Assembly (NCBI RefSeq): GCF_000759345.1
Contig: NZ_JPZL01000001.1
Span: 868,001-932,000, forward strand
DNA: 64,000 bases
Origin: Litchfieldella xinjiangensis
GTDB lineage: Bacteria > Pseudomonadota > Gammaproteobacteria > Pseudomonadales > Halomonadaceae
Direction of reading: 5' to 3'
Shown here: in pieces, positions 63,268 through 64,000 of the stretch
How positions within the stretch are numbered: the first letter of the stretch is position 1
Layout of the letters: each line of letters begins with the position of its first letter
Program-made: the position numbers and the translations under genes
The notes under the pieces: generated by a model
The model's database searches: none
Seen by the model: the letters and a program-made list of their open reading frames with translations, nothing else
What the model was told of the DNA's origin: nothing

Positions 63268-64000
63268 ATGAAAAAAACAGCCATCTTTGCAGCATCCGCT
63301 CTGGCGCTCGCCATTTCAGCAGCAGCACAGGCAGATAAAAATAACTCTGAGGTCACTCAAACAGGCGTTAGTAACTATAGCTTCGTTGACCAAAACGGGC
63401 CTTCGAACGAGGCGGAAGGAAGCATCTCAGACATTGAGCAAACTGGAACCGGCAACATTGCTAGGGTCACGCAAAACACAATGGCTCCCCGGACCCATGA
63501 GTCAACAGTAGAACAAATCGGCGCGGGTAACATCACCGATGTCTATCAGAACGGTGAAGAGGATAGCGCTCAAACAGGCTTCACTAGTGAAGTGACACAA
63601 AGCGGAACCTACAACCGGGCTACTGTCAATCAGTCCGGAGAGCATAGCCTTCGCAGCAGCATCGTGCAGGCTGGCAGCCAAAACAATGCTCTAGTTAATC
63701 AAACCACATCATCGAATGGTTCGAAAATCAATCAAGATGGCTTTGGTAACTCCTCAGATGTATACCAGGGTGGGATAGCTGAAAGATCAATCATCAATCA
63801 AACAGGGCAGTTCAACGCTGCTGACGTCTACCAAGAGGGTGGCTTCAGTAAATCCGAAATCGATCAATATGGTAGCAGCAACTACGCCAATGTCTCCCAA
63901 GTTGCAGACACAGCCAGATCTACCATAGACCAAACAGGTCTAGGAAATGCTGCTTATATCGATCAAGGCCAGTTCAATAACATCTCGACCGTTACTCAAA
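63268..64000 (+). CDS. csgA: major curlin subunit CsgA (cut by window edge)
   Basis: This is the main amyloid fibre subunit. The frame is open from the ATG at 63268 (AAGGAAGGGA upstream) to the end of the window, 244 residues so far. A signal peptide (TAIFAASALALAISAAAQA) precedes at least nine complete curlin repeats of the form S-x5-Q-x-G-x4-N-x5-Q, for example SEVTQTGVSNYSFVDQNG, STVEQIGAGNITDVYQNG, SIINQTGQFNAADVYQEG and STIDQTGLGNAAYIDQG, with a tenth beginning. E. coli CsgA has five repeats in 151 residues, so this curlin is about twice as long or more. It follows csgB in the same direction. Confidence 0.92.
   Translation, partial: MKKTAIFAASALALAISAAAQADKNNSEVTQTGVSNYSFVDQNGPSNEAEGSISDIEQTGTGNIARVTQNTMAPRTHESTVEQIGAGNITDVYQNGEEDSAQTGFTSEVTQSGTYNRATVNQSGEHSLRSSIVQAGSQNNALVNQTTSSNGSKINQDGFGNSSDVYQGGIAERSIINQTGQFNAADVYQEGGFSKSEIDQYGSSNYANVSQVADTARSTIDQTGLGNAAYIDQGQFNNISTVTQ
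63346..63999 (+). repeat. curlin repeat array in csgA
   Basis: Ten repeat units can be read, starting at SEVTQTG, SDIEQTG, STVEQIG, SEVTQSG, SSIVQAG, SKINQDG, SIINQTG, SEIDQYG, STIDQTG and STVTQ. Spacing is about 20-25 residues and DNA identity between units is modest, so the array is an old protein repeat and not a recent DNA duplication. Confidence 0.85.

Noticed and set aside
63346-63999. CRISPR-like periodicity
   Set aside because: The periodicity is at protein level (curlin repeats); the DNA units are not identical and there are no spacers.

Overview
The window is G+C-rich chromosomal DNA from a gammaproteobacterium, most likely a Halomonas-type member of the Halomonadaceae. Support for this is the conserved run mnmA-hflD-purB-roxA, a long Pseudomonas-type isocitrate lyase, a Pseudomonas-style gltR/gtsS-gtsABCD sugar locus and E. 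coli-type rnb and ycjX/ycjF genes. The genus is inferred from gene content only. I saw no rRNA, tRNA, CRISPR array, transposase, integrase or prophage gene.

Layout. 1-4508 (minus): a TetR regulator, an RND adaptor lipoprotein and an RND pump truncated by the window edge, with two near-identical TetR-type operators. 4652-9487: mnmA-hflD-purB-roxA-GNAT, closely spaced and ending in a strong terminator. 9897-13223: aceA, a SlyB-like lipoprotein, a small membrane protein and slyD. 13329-18758: nikR divergent from nikABCDE, with a textbook NikR operator between them. 18686-26436: a VTT membrane domain/FAD oxidoreductase fusion, an exported MsrA, an MFS transporter, an NlpC/P60 lipoprotein and a large DUF1266 protein. 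26770-33195: gabT, a BdlA-like soluble chemoreceptor with a FliA-like promoter, katE, a GlsB-type membrane protein, a DUF924 protein and a 65-residue membrane protein. 33362-37654: a sodium:solute symporter and the ycjX-ycjF pair. 37676-44355 (minus): a two-component system followed by a complete sugar ABC importer. 44468-51306: a HAD phosphatase, an NAD(P)-binding protein, rnb, a GT4 glycosyltransferase with an LPG-synthase-type membrane protein, and a DUF1989 protein.

51431-64000 is an extracellular-matrix region. A type I secretion ATPase and HlyD adaptor (minus) diverge from a secreted RTX protein with a right-handed beta-helix and a CBM2-like C-terminus. That gene has a long, foldable leader RNA. 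A KGG-repeat stress protein, an atypical SDR, two small uncharacterised genes and a co-directional curli locus csgD-csgE-csgF-csgG-csgB-csgA follow. CsgA runs off the window after at least nine curlin repeats.

The genes suggest a motile, biofilm-forming heterotroph with glyoxylate-shunt metabolism, two candidate sugar-uptake routes (symporter and ABC importer), nickel uptake repressed by NikR, and oxidative-stress defence (KatE, exported MsrA). The least conventional parts are the RTX/T1SS locus with its structured leader, the enlarged curlin, and the VTT-flavoenzyme fusion with its 3' overlap onto nikE.
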